From: JASSUD01 sp031963445
Lineage (GTDB): Bacteria > Pseudomonadota > Gammaproteobacteria > Burkholderiales > Burkholderiaceae
Reading direction: 5' to 3'
DNA length: 64,000 nucleotides
NCBI GenBank assembly: GCA_031963445.1
Contig: JASSUH010000001.1
Location: 868,001-932,000 of the forward strand
The position numbers and the translations under genes were made by a program. Of this stretch, positions 9,601-18,157 are shown one piece after another (the first letter of the stretch is position 1; every line of letters begins with the position of its first letter). The notes under the pieces were generated by a model, which worked only from the letters and a program-made list of their open reading frames with translations, was not told the origin of the DNA and ran no database searches.

Positions 9601-12600
9601 CCGCAGCAGCTTCGACCCAGGAATTGGAAGCGGCGCTCGAAGCGGTAAATTACCAAATTACCGCGCAAGTCGACCAACTGGATCAGCTTAAGGGGCAGCG
9701 AGCAACGGATGCTCAAGCGGTGCAAGAGCAAGTTAAGGCTATCGATGATCGCTTGAGTGTTCTGTCGAATGAGAAAACTGATCGAGAAGCAGCGCTAAAA
9801 CGCGTCAGGGAAGAAATTGCCCAGACCGCGGCGGCTTCGACCCAGGAATTGGAAGTGGCGCTCGAAACGGTAAATCACCAAATTACCGCGCAAGTCGACC
9901 AACTGGATCAGCTTAAGGGGCAGCAAGCAACGGATGCTCAAGCGGTGCAAGAGCAAATCAAGGCTATCGATGATCGCTTGAGTGTTCTGTCGAATGAGAA
10001 AACTGATCGAGAAGCAGCGCTAAAACGTGTCAGGGAAGAAATCGCCCAGACCGCAGCAGCTTCGACCCAGGAATTGGAAGCGGCGCTTGAGACGGTAAAT
10101 TACCAAATTACCGCGCAAGTCAACCAACTGGATCAGCTTAAGGGGCAGCAAGCAACGGATGCTCAAGCTGCAGAAGTCCGAGTTAAGGCTATCGATGATC
10201 GCTTGAGTGTTCTGTCGAATGAGAAAACTGATCGAGAAGCAGCGCTAAAACGCGTCAGGGAAGAAATTGCCCAGACCGCGGCGGCTTCGACCCAGGAATT
10301 GGAAGTGGCGCTCGAAACGGTAAATCACCAAATTACCGCGCAAGTCGACCAACTGGATCAGCTTAAGGGGCAGCAAGCAACGGATGCTCAAGCTGCAGAA
10401 GTCCGAGTTAAGGCTATCGATGATCGCTTGAGTGTTCTGTCGAATGAGAAAACTGATCGAGAAGCAGCGCTAAAACGCGTCAGGGAAGAAATTGCCCAGA
10501 CCGCAGCAGCTTCGACCCAGGAATTGGAAGTGGCGCTCGAAGCGGTAAATCATCAAATTACCATGCAAGTCGACCAACTGGATCAGCTCAAGGGGCAGCG
10601 AGCAACGGATGCTCAAGCTGCAGAAGTCCGAGTTAAGGCTATCGATGATCGCTTGAGTGCTTTGTCACAAGAGAAGACTGATCGGGAAGCAGCGCTAAAA
10701 CGCGTCAGGGAAGAAATTGCCCAGACCGCGGCGGCTTCGACCCAGGAATTGGAAGTGGCGCTCGAAGCGGTAAATCATCAAATTGCCACGCAAGTCGACC
10801 AACTGGATCAGCTTAAGGGGCAGCGAGCAACGGATGCTGAAGCGGTGCAAGAGCAAATTAAGGCTATCGATGATCGCTTGAGTGTTCTGTCGAATGAAAA
10901 GACTGATCGAGAAGTAGCGCTAAAACGCATCAGGGAAGAGATTGCTCAGACCGCGGCGACTTCGACCCAGGAATTGGAAGCGGCGCTTGAGACGGTGAAT
11001 AGCCAAATTACCGCACAAGTCGGCCAACTAAATCAGCTCAAGGGGCAGCAGAAAACTGCTGTTGAAGCTGTAGAAGACATAAGCCAAACAATTAAAGGGC
11101 ACGAAGCAGCATTGATGCGTCTGGAAAGAGGGCAAGCTGCGTTGGGAAGGAAAGATGCGAAGATAGACGAGACAGTTGATGCTATTAAAGCAGAGCAAAA
11201 GAAATTGCGCACGCAGCAAAAAGGTACGAACGCTGCTTTAACAAAAGCTGAAGTTGAACTTAAAGGCCGATTGGATGGTTTTGAGGTAGAAATAGGCAAA
11301 TTGGCACAAATGCTAAAAGCTGCCGAGAAGCGAGAAGTAGTTGCTGGAAAGAAATTGGGTGCACTCAAAACGACTGGAACGGAGACAAGCAAAACAGTTG
11401 CAGAGCAAAAGAATCAATTAATTCAGCTAAAGGGTGAACAAAATGCCTTGGAAGCGGAGCAGGCTAAACAAGAAGCAGCGCTGAATCTTGCAAGGCAAGA
11501 AGCTCAGCAGGAAGTGGCAGCTATTACGCAACGATTGGAAGTACTCGAAGAAGATCGAGTCGACGTAATTAAGCAATTTAAAAAGCATGACACCTCGTTA
11601 ACACAATTAGAAAACGATCAGCAAGCCATTAAATCTTTAAAAGAGCAAGTGGAGCTTCTAAAAAAACAAGTGACATGGCTGAGTGAGCCGCAAACGAAAG
11701 AGCAGTCTTTGGAAAGGCAGGCTCAGACTCAATTGGCGTTTTATGAGGAAGAAAAAACTAAGGCAGAGTCAGGGTTAAAAGCTGTGCAGCAGGAAATTGA
11801 CCAATTTGATAATGCAATCGAAGCAGTACAGAGTCAATTGAAACTTCTTGAAGATAAGAAAGTTGAGTTAGGGAATGCAGAGCAGCAAATTGGGCAATTC
11901 GGTGATGCAATTCAAGAAGTACAGACTCAATTAACGCAATTAGATAAACAGCAAGCTGATGCTTGTAGCCAATTGAAATTTCTTGAGGAAAAAAGAGCTA
12001 ATGTAGTCCCGAGGTTAACGGATGCAGCGCAAAAAATTGAACGGTTAAAGACAGAAATCGAGGAAATAGAAGCCACTCTAAGTCAGTTAAAAGAGCAGCA
12101 GAAAATTGCCCCGCAAGCTACGCAAAAAGAAATCTCTGATCTCCGCGCGGCGCTAGAACAAGGTCTGGCTAGTGTGCAGCTGGCAGTTAATGCTCAAGCA
12201 GATGAGCTGAATAAAATTAAACCTTTAGAAGAGCAAAGCAGGCAGCAGCAGGACAACCTGCAGAAATTAGAGGGTGAGTTAAGCGAATTTAAAAATGGCC
12301 ACGCAACGGTGGCAAGTGATCACATTTATCAACATGCTACTAAAAGGAGGTCTGTAGGCTCGCCAAGACCACCGAGAATACAAACTGACCAAGTTCCAAC
12401 TGACCACGTTCCAACTAACCACGTTCCAACTAATAAAAAGCGTGATTCGGGTTATGGATGGAGTCCTGGAGTGCGCTCGCCAGAATTTAATCGACCAATG
12501 GCTAATTTTGGGCGGAGAAGCAGTTTTAACCGTACTGACAGCTCATTTATGGGATATCGGTCTAGTCCAGAGCCCATCTATGAAGGACCGTGGAAACTAT

Positions 12601-14804
12601 CGGCTATTACTGAACTATCGGATGCGACGTACGATTCTGACCGCACAAGCAGTTCTAACGGAAGTGAAGGCCCAGTTATATCGTATCCGTCTTCTAGTCC
12701 AGAGCCATTAGCGGAGTACACCTATGAAGGACCGTGGAAACTACCGATTATTGCTGAACTATCTTCTGATGCGACGTACGATTCTGACCGCACAAACAGT
12801 TCTAACGGAAGTAAAGGCCCAGTTATATCGTATCCGTCTTCTAGTCCAGAACCATCAAAAAAGCATGCTTATCGAACATTAGATGCATTTAATGAAAAAT
12901 TGGGTCGTGAGTCAGCTCGTGCATCAGAAGAAGACTCGCAGGCATTAGTTGCGTTTGGGCAAGGGCAGGAAGAAAGAGAGCTACTTGATGAAGAGTGGCT
13001 ACTTGAAGAGTTTAACGGCGTGTTAGTTGAGAGACGCGAAGGAGAAAGAGAGCTAGCAAACAAGGTTAGCCATGCACGAGAAAGATCAGAAACACAAGAA
13101 AGAGAAGAAAAGTATCAAGATATAGTCGATGAGTTGAAATCTCTCCATGAAAGAGGAGATCGACAGATGGATGATATAACTCGGACACAATCGAAAATTA
13201 AAATTCAAGCACATGATATCCAGTCTGGCAAAGAAGATGTAGCGGATCTCAAGGAGAGAGTAGCTCTGCTGGAAAAAGATATGAAGGCATATCAAGCAGG
13301 GCGCCAACAGAAAGAAGTGCTGACGAAGGGGATGGAAGGTTCCGATCTTTCAAAAGCAGGGCAAGATAAGATGCAAAAAGCGTTAAACCCACTCAAAGAA
13401 GGAGCAGGCGCATCTTCCGCACCATCGACTGACTCGAGTTTGATCTCTTTGCAGACACTCGTAGGTATCCAGCAAAGCGTGGAAAAGCTTCGATTGAGTC
13501 AAAGCAACATAAAGGAAGCTCTTGAAGGGGAAATTAGAAAATTAGAGCAAAAATTGAGTCAGCCTGAGAGCGGTGGAGTTAGGGAAAAACGACGAAGTGC
13601 TTCATCAGAAAGAGGCCGACGGATGCGCTCAATGAGTGTGGCAAGAGACTTAAGACGTGCTGACAATCTATCTACAATAAACAGTGATTCAGAAAGCTCA
13701 TCACAACCTTTTGCATTGGGTACGGTGGAGGCAGAAGGGTTAAAAAATGTCGAAACTCTGACTGAGAGCGGCGGAGTTAGGGAAAAACGACGAAGTGCTT
13801 CATCAGAAAGAGGTCGGCGGATGCGCTCAATGAGTTTGGCAAGAGAATTAAGGCGTGCTAACAATCCATTGGCAGTAAGCTCTGATTCAGACAGCTCATC
13901 ACGACCTTTTTTATATGGTGCGGCGGAGGCAGAAAAGTTAGACAATGCCGTAACTCTGACTCAAGATAATCAAGGTCAGCTTAATTACCTCGCAAAGAAA
14001 GTGGAAATGCTTGATGACCTCGAAGACAAAATTAAAATGTTAATTGAGTTTAAGGACAAGCAAGAAGAATTAGGTTCTGAGACAGAGCAATGGATGCAGA
14101 TTGTGTCTGACTTAACTATGGGGCAAAAAAAACGAGAAAATATGCCACCGGTTTCCCTTGAAGTTACACCACCGGCTTCTCCTGAAGATCAGGTCGTTAA
14201 AGAGGTGTTAGAAGAGCTTCATAGATTATGGAACGGGCAAGTCGAGTTTATTGACACGCTGACTCTGACTGTAGAAAACCAGGGGCAAAAACTCTCTGAA
14301 TGTTCGAAATCCCAGAATGTTATGAGAGTCGAGTTTGACCAATATATAGGGGCCGTCAATAGTTCTATAAAAGAGGCACGGGAAGTAAGTAAAAAAATTG
14401 CTGCGCAGAGCGAGAGTCTGGGTGACGAACTCCAAACATTCAAAGAATATTTGGTTGTAGTGAAAGGCGAGCTAAAAAGCGAATTCGCTACACATGATTA
14501 TCTGAATAGGCACCTAAGGTCGTATGACAAGAAAATTCTACATATAAACGCTTCGCTTGCAGAAATAAAGGGTAACGATGACCAAAAGCAGCGAAATTTA
14601 GATATGTTGACTGCATTAAATCAGGACCTTCAAACGAAGGTTGATGATCTTGAGACGAAAGTTCAAAACCTCCAGGCTTTGAAAGTGTTTAATGCTAGGC
14701 TTTCTCGTGACTCTGTAGACGAAGAAGAGGAAGCGTCTTCAGAGGGAAATGGGTGGGATTTTTCTGGATTTTTTTCATCTGCCAGTCCCCATCAAATGGC
14801 CTAA
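6624..14804 (+). CDS. giant coiled-coil protein with 75-aa repeats
   Basis: Not a named family. The 2726-aa product has a helical N-terminal region and a hydrophobic segment at about 157-170 ending in FTKSIPS (168-174), matching the 1732-aa protein upstream. A basic stretch follows (about 245-270), then long coiled coil. Twelve 75-residue repeats cover residues 593-1492. The C-terminal half has low-complexity linkers, a duplicated segment with YEGPWKL, a duplicated Arg/Ser-rich 66-residue segment (REKRRSASSERGRR), and more coiled coil. No enzyme motif is visible. It is flanked by two tRNA-Ser copies in direct orientation. I infer a cell-surface, secreted or scaffold protein; the ribosome site (AGGGTAATCCTC before ATG) is weak. 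Confidence 0.85.
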   Translation: MASTSLASSAPQANSRYPSSEYRQSAIGLLKSAAVSKSLERNFAQRNLNGIAQAIESIKGVLDTLRAENASDLEKASELACWEKVSAQAVELQETLKGLNDMLASKGNFNEQVYEDKVQRFIDTYKALTANLEEIQNISGSRKEICQQIQQDLWPETLALLLIGLLFFTKSIPSYSACLNAILADAKKTEQDLTQPLSEQNDTFWLVDETLSALGKNFDHWIKVASHGRKYQKIALALQRLGKGFKVRHKVRSNARRNIHPNARHNAHSSRIQLNEQIKNQLLALSANRINEYQCQCNQELLQDIKTSLASLEGRLNSVGKGESITPQQVQGIKNELETFKQFIGNEAGTLHATDQKLSEQMAQLERGVQLLIASAAVLGKKDVQKKTRKPIQRVTQQRNVVAAKELKAREEAQAATNQQVKGLGAALEKKIHTQVEQFTRDISELQQKQARLEQDIVTINAKLTTHEGDKADARKRLALIEEKTKLLKNERERLLALPNGASAPLARLEQHLQFFRDERNRVLERLGGAEQLIEFFQQDLKALRENKAETNKEVEALRKQVEEQEARLKELKVQQEALADAVEGRIKTINDRLSALSQEKTDREAALKRVREETAQTAAASAQELEVALEAVNHQIATQVDQLDQLKGQQATDAQAAEVRVKAIDDRLSALSQEKTDREAALKHVREEIAQTAAASTQELEVALEAVNHQIATQVDQLDQLKGQQATDAEAVQEQIKAVDDRLSALSQEKTDREAALKRVREETAQTAAASAQELEVALEAVNHQIATQVDQLDQLKGQQATDAQVVQEQIKAIDDRLSVLSNEKTDREAALKRVREEIAQTAAASTQELEAALETVNYQITAQVDQLDQLKGQQATDAQAVQEQIKAIDDRLSALSQEKTDREVALKRVREEIAQTAAASTQELEAALETVNHQITAQVDQLDQLKGQQATDAQVVQEQIKAIDDRLSVLSNEKTDREAALKRVREEIAQTAAASTQELEAALEAVNYQITAQVDQLDQLKGQRATDAQAVQEQVKAIDDRLSVLSNEKTDREAALKRVREEIAQTAAASTQELEVALETVNHQITAQVDQLDQLKGQQATDAQAVQEQIKAIDDRLSVLSNEKTDREAALKRVREEIAQTAAASTQELEAALETVNYQITAQVNQLDQLKGQQATDAQAAEVRVKAIDDRLSVLSNEKTDREAALKRVREEIAQTAAASTQELEVALETVNHQITAQVDQLDQLKGQQATDAQAAEVRVKAIDDRLSVLSNEKTDREAALKRVREEIAQTAAASTQELEVALEAVNHQITMQVDQLDQLKGQRATDAQAAEVRVKAIDDRLSALSQEKTDREAALKRVREEIAQTAAASTQELEVALEAVNHQIATQVDQLDQLKGQRATDAEAVQEQIKAIDDRLSVLSNEKTDREVALKRIREEIAQTAATSTQELEAALETVNSQITAQVGQLNQLKGQQKTAVEAVEDISQTIKGHEAALMRLERGQAALGRKDAKIDETVDAIKAEQKKLRTQQKGTNAALTKAEVELKGRLDGFEVEIGKLAQMLKAAEKREVVAGKKLGALKTTGTETSKTVAEQKNQLIQLKGEQNALEAEQAKQEAALNLARQEAQQEVAAITQRLEVLEEDRVDVIKQFKKHDTSLTQLENDQQAIKSLKEQVELLKKQVTWLSEPQTKEQSLERQAQTQLAFYEEEKTKAESGLKAVQQEIDQFDNAIEAVQSQLKLLEDKKVELGNAEQQIGQFGDAIQEVQTQLTQLDKQQADACSQLKFLEEKRANVVPRLTDAAQKIERLKTEIEEIEATLSQLKEQQKIAPQATQKEISDLRAALEQGLASVQLAVNAQADELNKIKPLEEQSRQQQDNLQKLEGELSEFKNGHATVASDHIYQHATKRRSVGSPRPPRIQTDQVPTDHVPTNHVPTNKKRDSGYGWSPGVRSPEFNRPMANFGRRSSFNRTDSSFMGYRSSPEPIYEGPWKLSAITELSDATYDSDRTSSSNGSEGPVISYPSSSPEPLAEYTYEGPWKLPIIAELSSDATYDSDRTNSSNGSKGPVISYPSSSPEPSKKHAYRTLDAFNEKLGRESARASEEDSQALVAFGQGQEERELLDEEWLLEEFNGVLVERREGERELANKVSHARERSETQEREEKYQDIVDELKSLHERGDRQMDDITRTQSKIKIQAHDIQSGKEDVADLKERVALLEKDMKAYQAGRQQKEVLTKGMEGSDLSKAGQDKMQKALNPLKEGAGASSAPSTDSSLISLQTLVGIQQSVEKLRLSQSNIKEALEGEIRKLEQKLSQPESGGVREKRRSASSERGRRMRSMSVARDLRRADNLSTINSDSESSSQPFALGTVEAEGLKNVETLTESGGVREKRRSASSERGRRMRSMSLARELRRANNPLAVSSDSDSSSRPFLYGAAEAEKLDNAVTLTQDNQGQLNYLAKKVEMLDDLEDKIKMLIEFKDKQEELGSETEQWMQIVSDLTMGQKKRENMPPVSLEVTPPASPEDQVVKEVLEELHRLWNGQVEFIDTLTLTVENQGQKLSECSKSQNVMRVEFDQYIGAVNSSIKEAREVSKKIAAQSESLGDELQTFKEYLVVVKGELKSEFATHDYLNRHLRSYDKKILHINASLAEIKGNDDQKQRNLDMLTALNQDLQTKVDDLETKVQNLQALKVFNARLSRDSVDEEEEASSEGNGWDFSGFFSSASPHQMA
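8400..11099 (+). repeat. twelve tandem 225-bp repeats in coding sequence
   Basis: Twelve units of 225 bp (75 residues) begin RLSALSQEK or RLSVLSNEK and end in KAIDD. Eleven are close copies and the twelfth is diverged. Two alternative segments in two places (ALSQ/VLSN near the start, AAEVRV/AVQEQI near the end) are shuffled among units, the signature of recombination between repeats. Seventy-five residues is not a whole number of heptads. Confidence 0.95.
12561..12857 (+). repeat. two-copy low-complexity repeat (YEGPWKL)
   Basis: Two copies of a segment with SSPEP, YEGPWKL, DATYDSDRT and GPVISYP are separated by a few residue changes, with a third SSPEP at the end. It is Ser/Pro/Tyr-rich, so probably a flexible linker between coiled-coil parts. 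Confidence 0.8.
13566..13961 (+). repeat. two 198-bp repeats encoding an Arg/Ser-rich segment
   Basis: Two 66-residue units start ESGGVREKRR and carry SSERGRRMRSMS followed by acidic and serine-rich sequence. The basic Arg-Ser stretches are unusual for this otherwise acidic coiled-coil protein. Confidence 0.85.
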
Positions 14805-14810
14805 ATTAGG

Positions 14811-14850
14811 GAGCCTCTATTTAATGCCGCTTAAGGTTATGCAGAGGCTC
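14811..14850. terminator. hairpin after the 2726-aa gene
   Basis: GAGCCTCT (14811-14818) pairs with AGAGGCTC (14843-14850). The right half, GGTTATGCAGAGG, also occurs at 45548-45560 and in altered form near 58251, so this may be a dispersed repeat as well as a terminator. There is no strong T-run. Confidence 0.45.
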
Positions 14851-14966
14851 TCTCGTGCAATATGAGCGCTCGGTTCTGGCAAATCCAAAGAAAAATAAAA
14901 CAAATTAAGACGTGGATGAAATATTTTGGTAGGATGCTGAACTTTTAGAATTTGCTTAGAATTTTT

Positions 14967-14995
14967 CTGACAAGGTACGCCTTTACTGTTAGTAC
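14967..14995 (+). promoter_or_regulatory. candidate sigma-70 promoter of tRNA-Ser
   Basis: CTGACA (14967-14972) and TAGTAC (14990-14995) are 17 bp apart and lie about 57 bp upstream of the mature tRNA start. This is a pattern match only. Confidence 0.35.
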
Positions 14996-15051
14996 AAGAC
15001 GTATTTGTCGAGAGGTGCAACGCCGCTAGAGAAAATCTAATCAGGTTATTA

Positions 15052-15141
15052 GGAGGTGTGGCCGAGTGGTTGAAGGCAGCTGACTTGAAATCAGCCATAC
15101 GGGCAACCGTATCGTGGGTTCGAATCCTACCACCTCCGCCA
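15052..15141 (+). tRNA. tRNA-Ser (anticodon TGA), island integration target
   Basis: The class II tRNA has acceptor arm GGAGGTG/CACCTCC, discriminator G and encoded CCA. The anticodon stem is GCTGA/TCAGC with loop CTTGAAA (anticodon TGA), the variable arm is long, and the T arm is GTGGG/CCTAC. The 3' end is the left attachment site of the island; the integrase starts 174 bp downstream in the same direction. Confidence 0.95.
15122..15134. other. attL core (13-bp direct repeat)
   Basis: GAATCCTACCACC within the 3' part of tRNA-Ser is repeated exactly at 30047-30059. Flanking bases differ between the copies, so the identity block is short. Confidence 0.75.
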
Positions 15142-15175
15142 GTTTTACTCCCAACGACTACCAAGTTTTACTGTA

Positions 15176-15210
15176 AGCCCGCCTATTCATAAGAATTTGC
15201 GGGTTTTTTG
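15176..15210 (+). terminator. rho-independent terminator of tRNA-Ser
   Basis: CCCGC (15178-15182) pairs with GCGGG (15199-15203) followed by TTTTTT. The loop contains CTATTCATAAGAATTT; a nearly identical 22-mer recurs at 21658-21679 inside the second iteron cluster. Confidence 0.7.
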
Positions 15211-15257
15211 TTGCTCATGATGCCCAAGTTTGCCACTCAACAGCAAGCAAAAACTGC

Positions 15258-15302
15258 GGGTAACTTTAGGGTATGTTACCCTCACCCTGAAAAAAGTTAC
15301 CC
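15258..15302. promoter_or_regulatory. arm-type integrase sites at the left end
   Basis: GGGTAACTTT (15258-15267) and its complement AAAGTTACCC (15293-15302), with further GGGTA and GTTACCC between, lie directly before the integrase start. The same decamer occurs twice at the other island end. They could bind integrase, repress its promoter, or both. Confidence 0.6.
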
Positions 15303-15314
15303 ACATCAGGCGCA

Positions 15315-16526
15315 ATGGCACTCACCGATACCCTCATTCGTAACACCAAACCCAGTACCAAGCCGCTCAAGCTAGCTGATGCAGGCGGACTAGTTCTGCT
15401 TGTCCAGCCTAATGGCTCGCGTTGGTGGCGGCTACGTTATCGTTTCGTTGGCAAAGAAAAGATGCTGTCTTTGGGGACTTACCCGCAAGTGAGCTTGAAA
15501 GAGGCACGCCTTGCGAGGGACGAAGCTAAAGCGTTACTTAGGCAAGGTACTGATCCCTCGGCAGCGCGGCAAACAGAAAAGCAGTGTCGGGCGCAATTGC
15601 TTAACAATAGCTTTGAGGCGGTGGCGAGGCAGTGGTGGCAAGCATGGCGTGAAGCGCAGTCTTCTCGCCATGCAGATTATGTGATACGCCGACTGGAAGC
15701 CGATATTTTCCCTGTGCTTGGTACACAACCTGTTGCTGAATTGACTGCGCCGATGCTTCTAAGAGCAGTCAAAAAAATAGAAGCTAGAGGGGCATTAGAT
15801 ATTGCTAAACGTGCCTTCCAAACGTGCGGGCAGGTGATGCGTTATGCAATTGCTCACGGCTTGGCAGAGCGTAACCCTGCCGCGGAAATCAAACCGTCTG
15901 ATGTGTTCAAGTCCAGCACAAAAAGTAACTATGCACGTTTATCTGCTAAAGAACTTCCTGAACTGCTGCGTAAAATTGATACTTATGAAGGGCAGCCTTT
16001 AACGCGTCTGGCGCTACAACTAATAGCATTAACCTTTGTTCGAACAGGCGAGCTAATAAGTGCGCAGTGGAACGAGTTCGAGCTGGAATCGAAAATATGG
16101 CGTATACCTGCTGAGCGTATGAAGATGAAAACGCCTCATATCGTACCGTTATCTACGCAGGCACTGGCTGTACTTGAGCAGATACGTCAGTTATCTGGTA
16201 GCAGGCGTTTACTTTTTCCAAGTGAGCGTGGGGAAGGTAAAGCGATGAGCAATAATACAATTTTGTTTGCTTTGTATCGTATGGGTTATCACTCACGGAT
16301 GACAGGGCATGGTTTTAGGGGGATAGCTTCCACTATTTTGCATGAGCAAGGGCATCCGCATGCGCATATTGAGCTGCAATTGGCTCATCAAGAGCGTAAC
16401 GCGGTGAGTGCTTCGTACAATCATGCTTTGTATTTGGAGCCGCGTGCTCAGATGATGCAGTGGTGGGGGGATTATTTGGATGAGCAGGCAGGCAGAAGTG
16501 CGATGTTGCCGCAGCATTCAGCTTAG
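15315..16526 (+). CDS. int: tyrosine site-specific integrase (P4 type)
   Basis: This 403-aa recombinase inserts and excises the island at tRNA-Ser. The N-terminal DUF4102 arm-binding domain (about 1-85) has LKLADAGGLVLLV and the WWRLRYRF strand. A SAM-like core-binding domain follows (about 100-185). The catalytic domain shows the active-site Arg in TFVRTGEL, then HGFRG (His and second Arg), LAHQ (third His position) and the likely Tyr nucleophile in SASYNHALY. Length is normal for P4-type integrases. It reads away from the tRNA, with putative arm sites overlapping its promoter region. The ribosome site is weak. Confidence 0.96.
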   Translation: MALTDTLIRNTKPSTKPLKLADAGGLVLLVQPNGSRWWRLRYRFVGKEKMLSLGTYPQVSLKEARLARDEAKALLRQGTDPSAARQTEKQCRAQLLNNSFEAVARQWWQAWREAQSSRHADYVIRRLEADIFPVLGTQPVAELTAPMLLRAVKKIEARGALDIAKRAFQTCGQVMRYAIAHGLAERNPAAEIKPSDVFKSSTKSNYARLSAKELPELLRKIDTYEGQPLTRLALQLIALTFVRTGELISAQWNEFELESKIWRIPAERMKMKTPHIVPLSTQALAVLEQIRQLSGSRRLLFPSERGEGKAMSNNTILFALYRMGYHSRMTGHGFRGIASTILHEQGHPHAHIELQLAHQERNAVSASYNHALYLEPRAQMMQWWGDYLDEQAGRSAMLPQHSA

Positions 16527-16595
16527 CCCCTATCATAAGTCAGTAATTTCTATTGAAGTAATACTTCGTTCAAGTTCTCTCATAAAAGGAAGAAT

Positions 16596-17459
16596 ATGGG
16601 AATCCGTGATGATCTCAATGAAATAAAGGAAACTTTTATAGACATCCTGAGCGCCATTGAGCTTCTAGCGAAAATCGAAGGAGTAAGTGCTGTAGACGCA
16701 GCAGTTTGGCTAGTGGAAAAAAATGCTCATAGAAAACTGCGACCCTTTTTAAAAAAAGGGGGAATAAAAGTGTCTAATGTGGAGCAATTACGAAGGCTTG
16801 CAGTTGAGAATATAGCAATGATGGTTTACCGGATGCAGCAAGGAGTTCATGACTATGATGCTACTCAAGCTAGGAACTGGGTCGATAAAATAAGATGGCG
16901 GCGCGATGATTTTTGGCAATGGGTACAAGAGCAAGGCGTTGAAATTCGAGCAGAATTTTTCAAAAATCCGCTAGATTGTCCCGCATATTTACAACGCTCA
17001 GCTACTTCTGGAACAGCAAAAGAAAAGGTCAATTTACCTCATTCAAAGATTGACACTAGCCCTCAAGCGACTTTAAATTTAAAGCAGAAACGCGCCACTA
17101 CTAACGCGCAGAATGACGAGCATCCCGCAAAATTAATAGAAGTAAAAAATACTGGCACGCCTGTTAAGGCTACTATAGGTTTGACGATCACTCTTCCTCA
17201 TACGACCAAGACACTGAATGCCCTATTCGAGGTCATGTGCGCTAATTGGACAAGCTATGATGAGCGCTATCCACCTAAGTCTACGATTATTGCAGCAGAA
17301 CTCGACAAGAAAATGGGATGGCAGTCACAACGTGATGGTGGGCCTTCTCGTAGCGCGCAGACATTAGCCGCAGCGATCCGCCCCGATAATTTGAGTGAGG
17401 CAGACTTACGAAATCAGAAGCGTCGTTCTCGTAAAAGCCGTTCAGACGGTACAAGCTGA
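16596..17459 (+). CDS. island protein of unknown function (regulatory-like)
   Basis: The 287-aa product starts after a good AAGGAAG ribosome site. The N-terminal half (1-130) is helical and contains a Trp-rich stretch (ARNWVDKIRWRRDDFWQW). A variable linker follows. The C-terminal part (about 190-287) is rich in basic residues and has WTSYDERYPPKSTIIAAELD and ends in a Lys/Arg/Ser tail. The position between integrase and AlpA-like regulator, and the basic end, would fit DNA binding. I cannot assign a family. It has no membrane segment. Confidence 0.75.
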   Translation: MGIRDDLNEIKETFIDILSAIELLAKIEGVSAVDAAVWLVEKNAHRKLRPFLKKGGIKVSNVEQLRRLAVENIAMMVYRMQQGVHDYDATQARNWVDKIRWRRDDFWQWVQEQGVEIRAEFFKNPLDCPAYLQRSATSGTAKEKVNLPHSKIDTSPQATLNLKQKRATTNAQNDEHPAKLIEVKNTGTPVKATIGLTITLPHTTKTLNALFEVMCANWTSYDERYPPKSTIIAAELDKKMGWQSQRDGGPSRSAQTLAAAIRPDNLSEADLRNQKRRSRKSRSDGTS

Positions 17460-17552
17460 CGGTATATCCAGACGACAAGACGGGTTTACTCGTCACTGCG
17501 ACAGATTGCTTCAATAGCGCCATGTTCAACACCCTTTAACGAGGTTTCACAC

Positions 17553-17825
17553 ATGGCGTATCAAAAAATCCTCTCTACACCGGCAGCCCTGCCGCCATTT
17601 TCTTCTTACCTTCTGCCTGATTCTTTGCCCCTTGATGGCTATTCTCGTTGGAATAATTTAAAACTTTATCTTCCCTTTAGTCGAGAAACTTTGCGCAAAC
17701 GCGAACAAGAAGGCCGGTTTCCTCAACGTATTCATTTATCGCAACGCTGTGCCGCTTGGTCGAATCGTGAGCTACATCGATATTTTGCTGATCCTGTGAA
17801 TTATCAAACAGAGAGGGCGAAATGA
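17553..17825 (+). CDS. AlpA-family transcriptional regulator
   Basis: This 90-aa protein has the small winged-helix plan of AlpA/excisionase regulators: a helix that selects the site (LPFSRETLRKREQEGRFPQR) followed by an arginine-bearing wing and WSNRELHRYFAD, the usual ending. AlpA-type proteins activate or direct excision of P4-like elements. The stop overlaps the start of the next gene (ATGA), so it is the first gene of the replication operon. Confidence 0.85.
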   Translation: MAYQKILSTPAALPPFSSYLLPDSLPLDGYSRWNNLKLYLPFSRETLRKREQEGRFPQRIHLSQRCAAWSNRELHRYFADPVNYQTERAK

Positions 17826-18157
17826 TGAAAGCAAAATTCAAACAAACACCTCGGTCTTATTTCTCACTTGGTCAACTTCAGCGAAAAGCTTTTCGACGAG
17901 ATCGGCTTCCCTATGCAGCAGATTACTTTCGAGAACAGGGGCTAAAACTCATCGGTGGTGGTGAATGGAAGTCGGCTTTGTGTCCTTTTCATGCTGATAC
18001 CCAACCCTCATTACGAGCCAATCTAGCTAGTGGTGGTTTTCGTTGCATGGCCTGCGGCGCGCATGGGGGCGATGTGCTGGCCTTTCATCGTCAGCGATAT
18101 GGGCTGCGTTTTATTGAGGCAGCGAAAGCCTTAGGTGCATGGGAAGAGCTGCGATGA
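17822..18157 (+). CDS. CHC2-type zinc-finger primase-like protein
   Basis: The 111-aa protein carries a primase zinc ribbon: Cys54-x2-His57 and Cys75-x2-Cys78 (LCPFHADTQPSL, FRCMACGAHGGD). It is only the zinc-binding part of a DnaG-like primase; the Toprim part lies in the next gene, which overlaps it by 4 bp (ATGA). Together they probably make one functional primase-helicase for the island. Confidence 0.88.
   Translation: MMKAKFKQTPRSYFSLGQLQRKAFRRDRLPYAADYFREQGLKLIGGGEWKSALCPFHADTQPSLRANLASGGFRCMACGAHGGDVLAFHRQRYGLRFIEAAKALGAWEELR

Noticed and set aside
8400..11099. CRISPR-like array
   Set aside because: Units are 225 bp, contiguous, in frame and coding, with no unique spacers.
18139..18153. 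Start of the DUF927 gene at 18139
   Set aside because: The ATG at 18154 overlaps the previous stop (ATGA), the pattern used throughout this operon.
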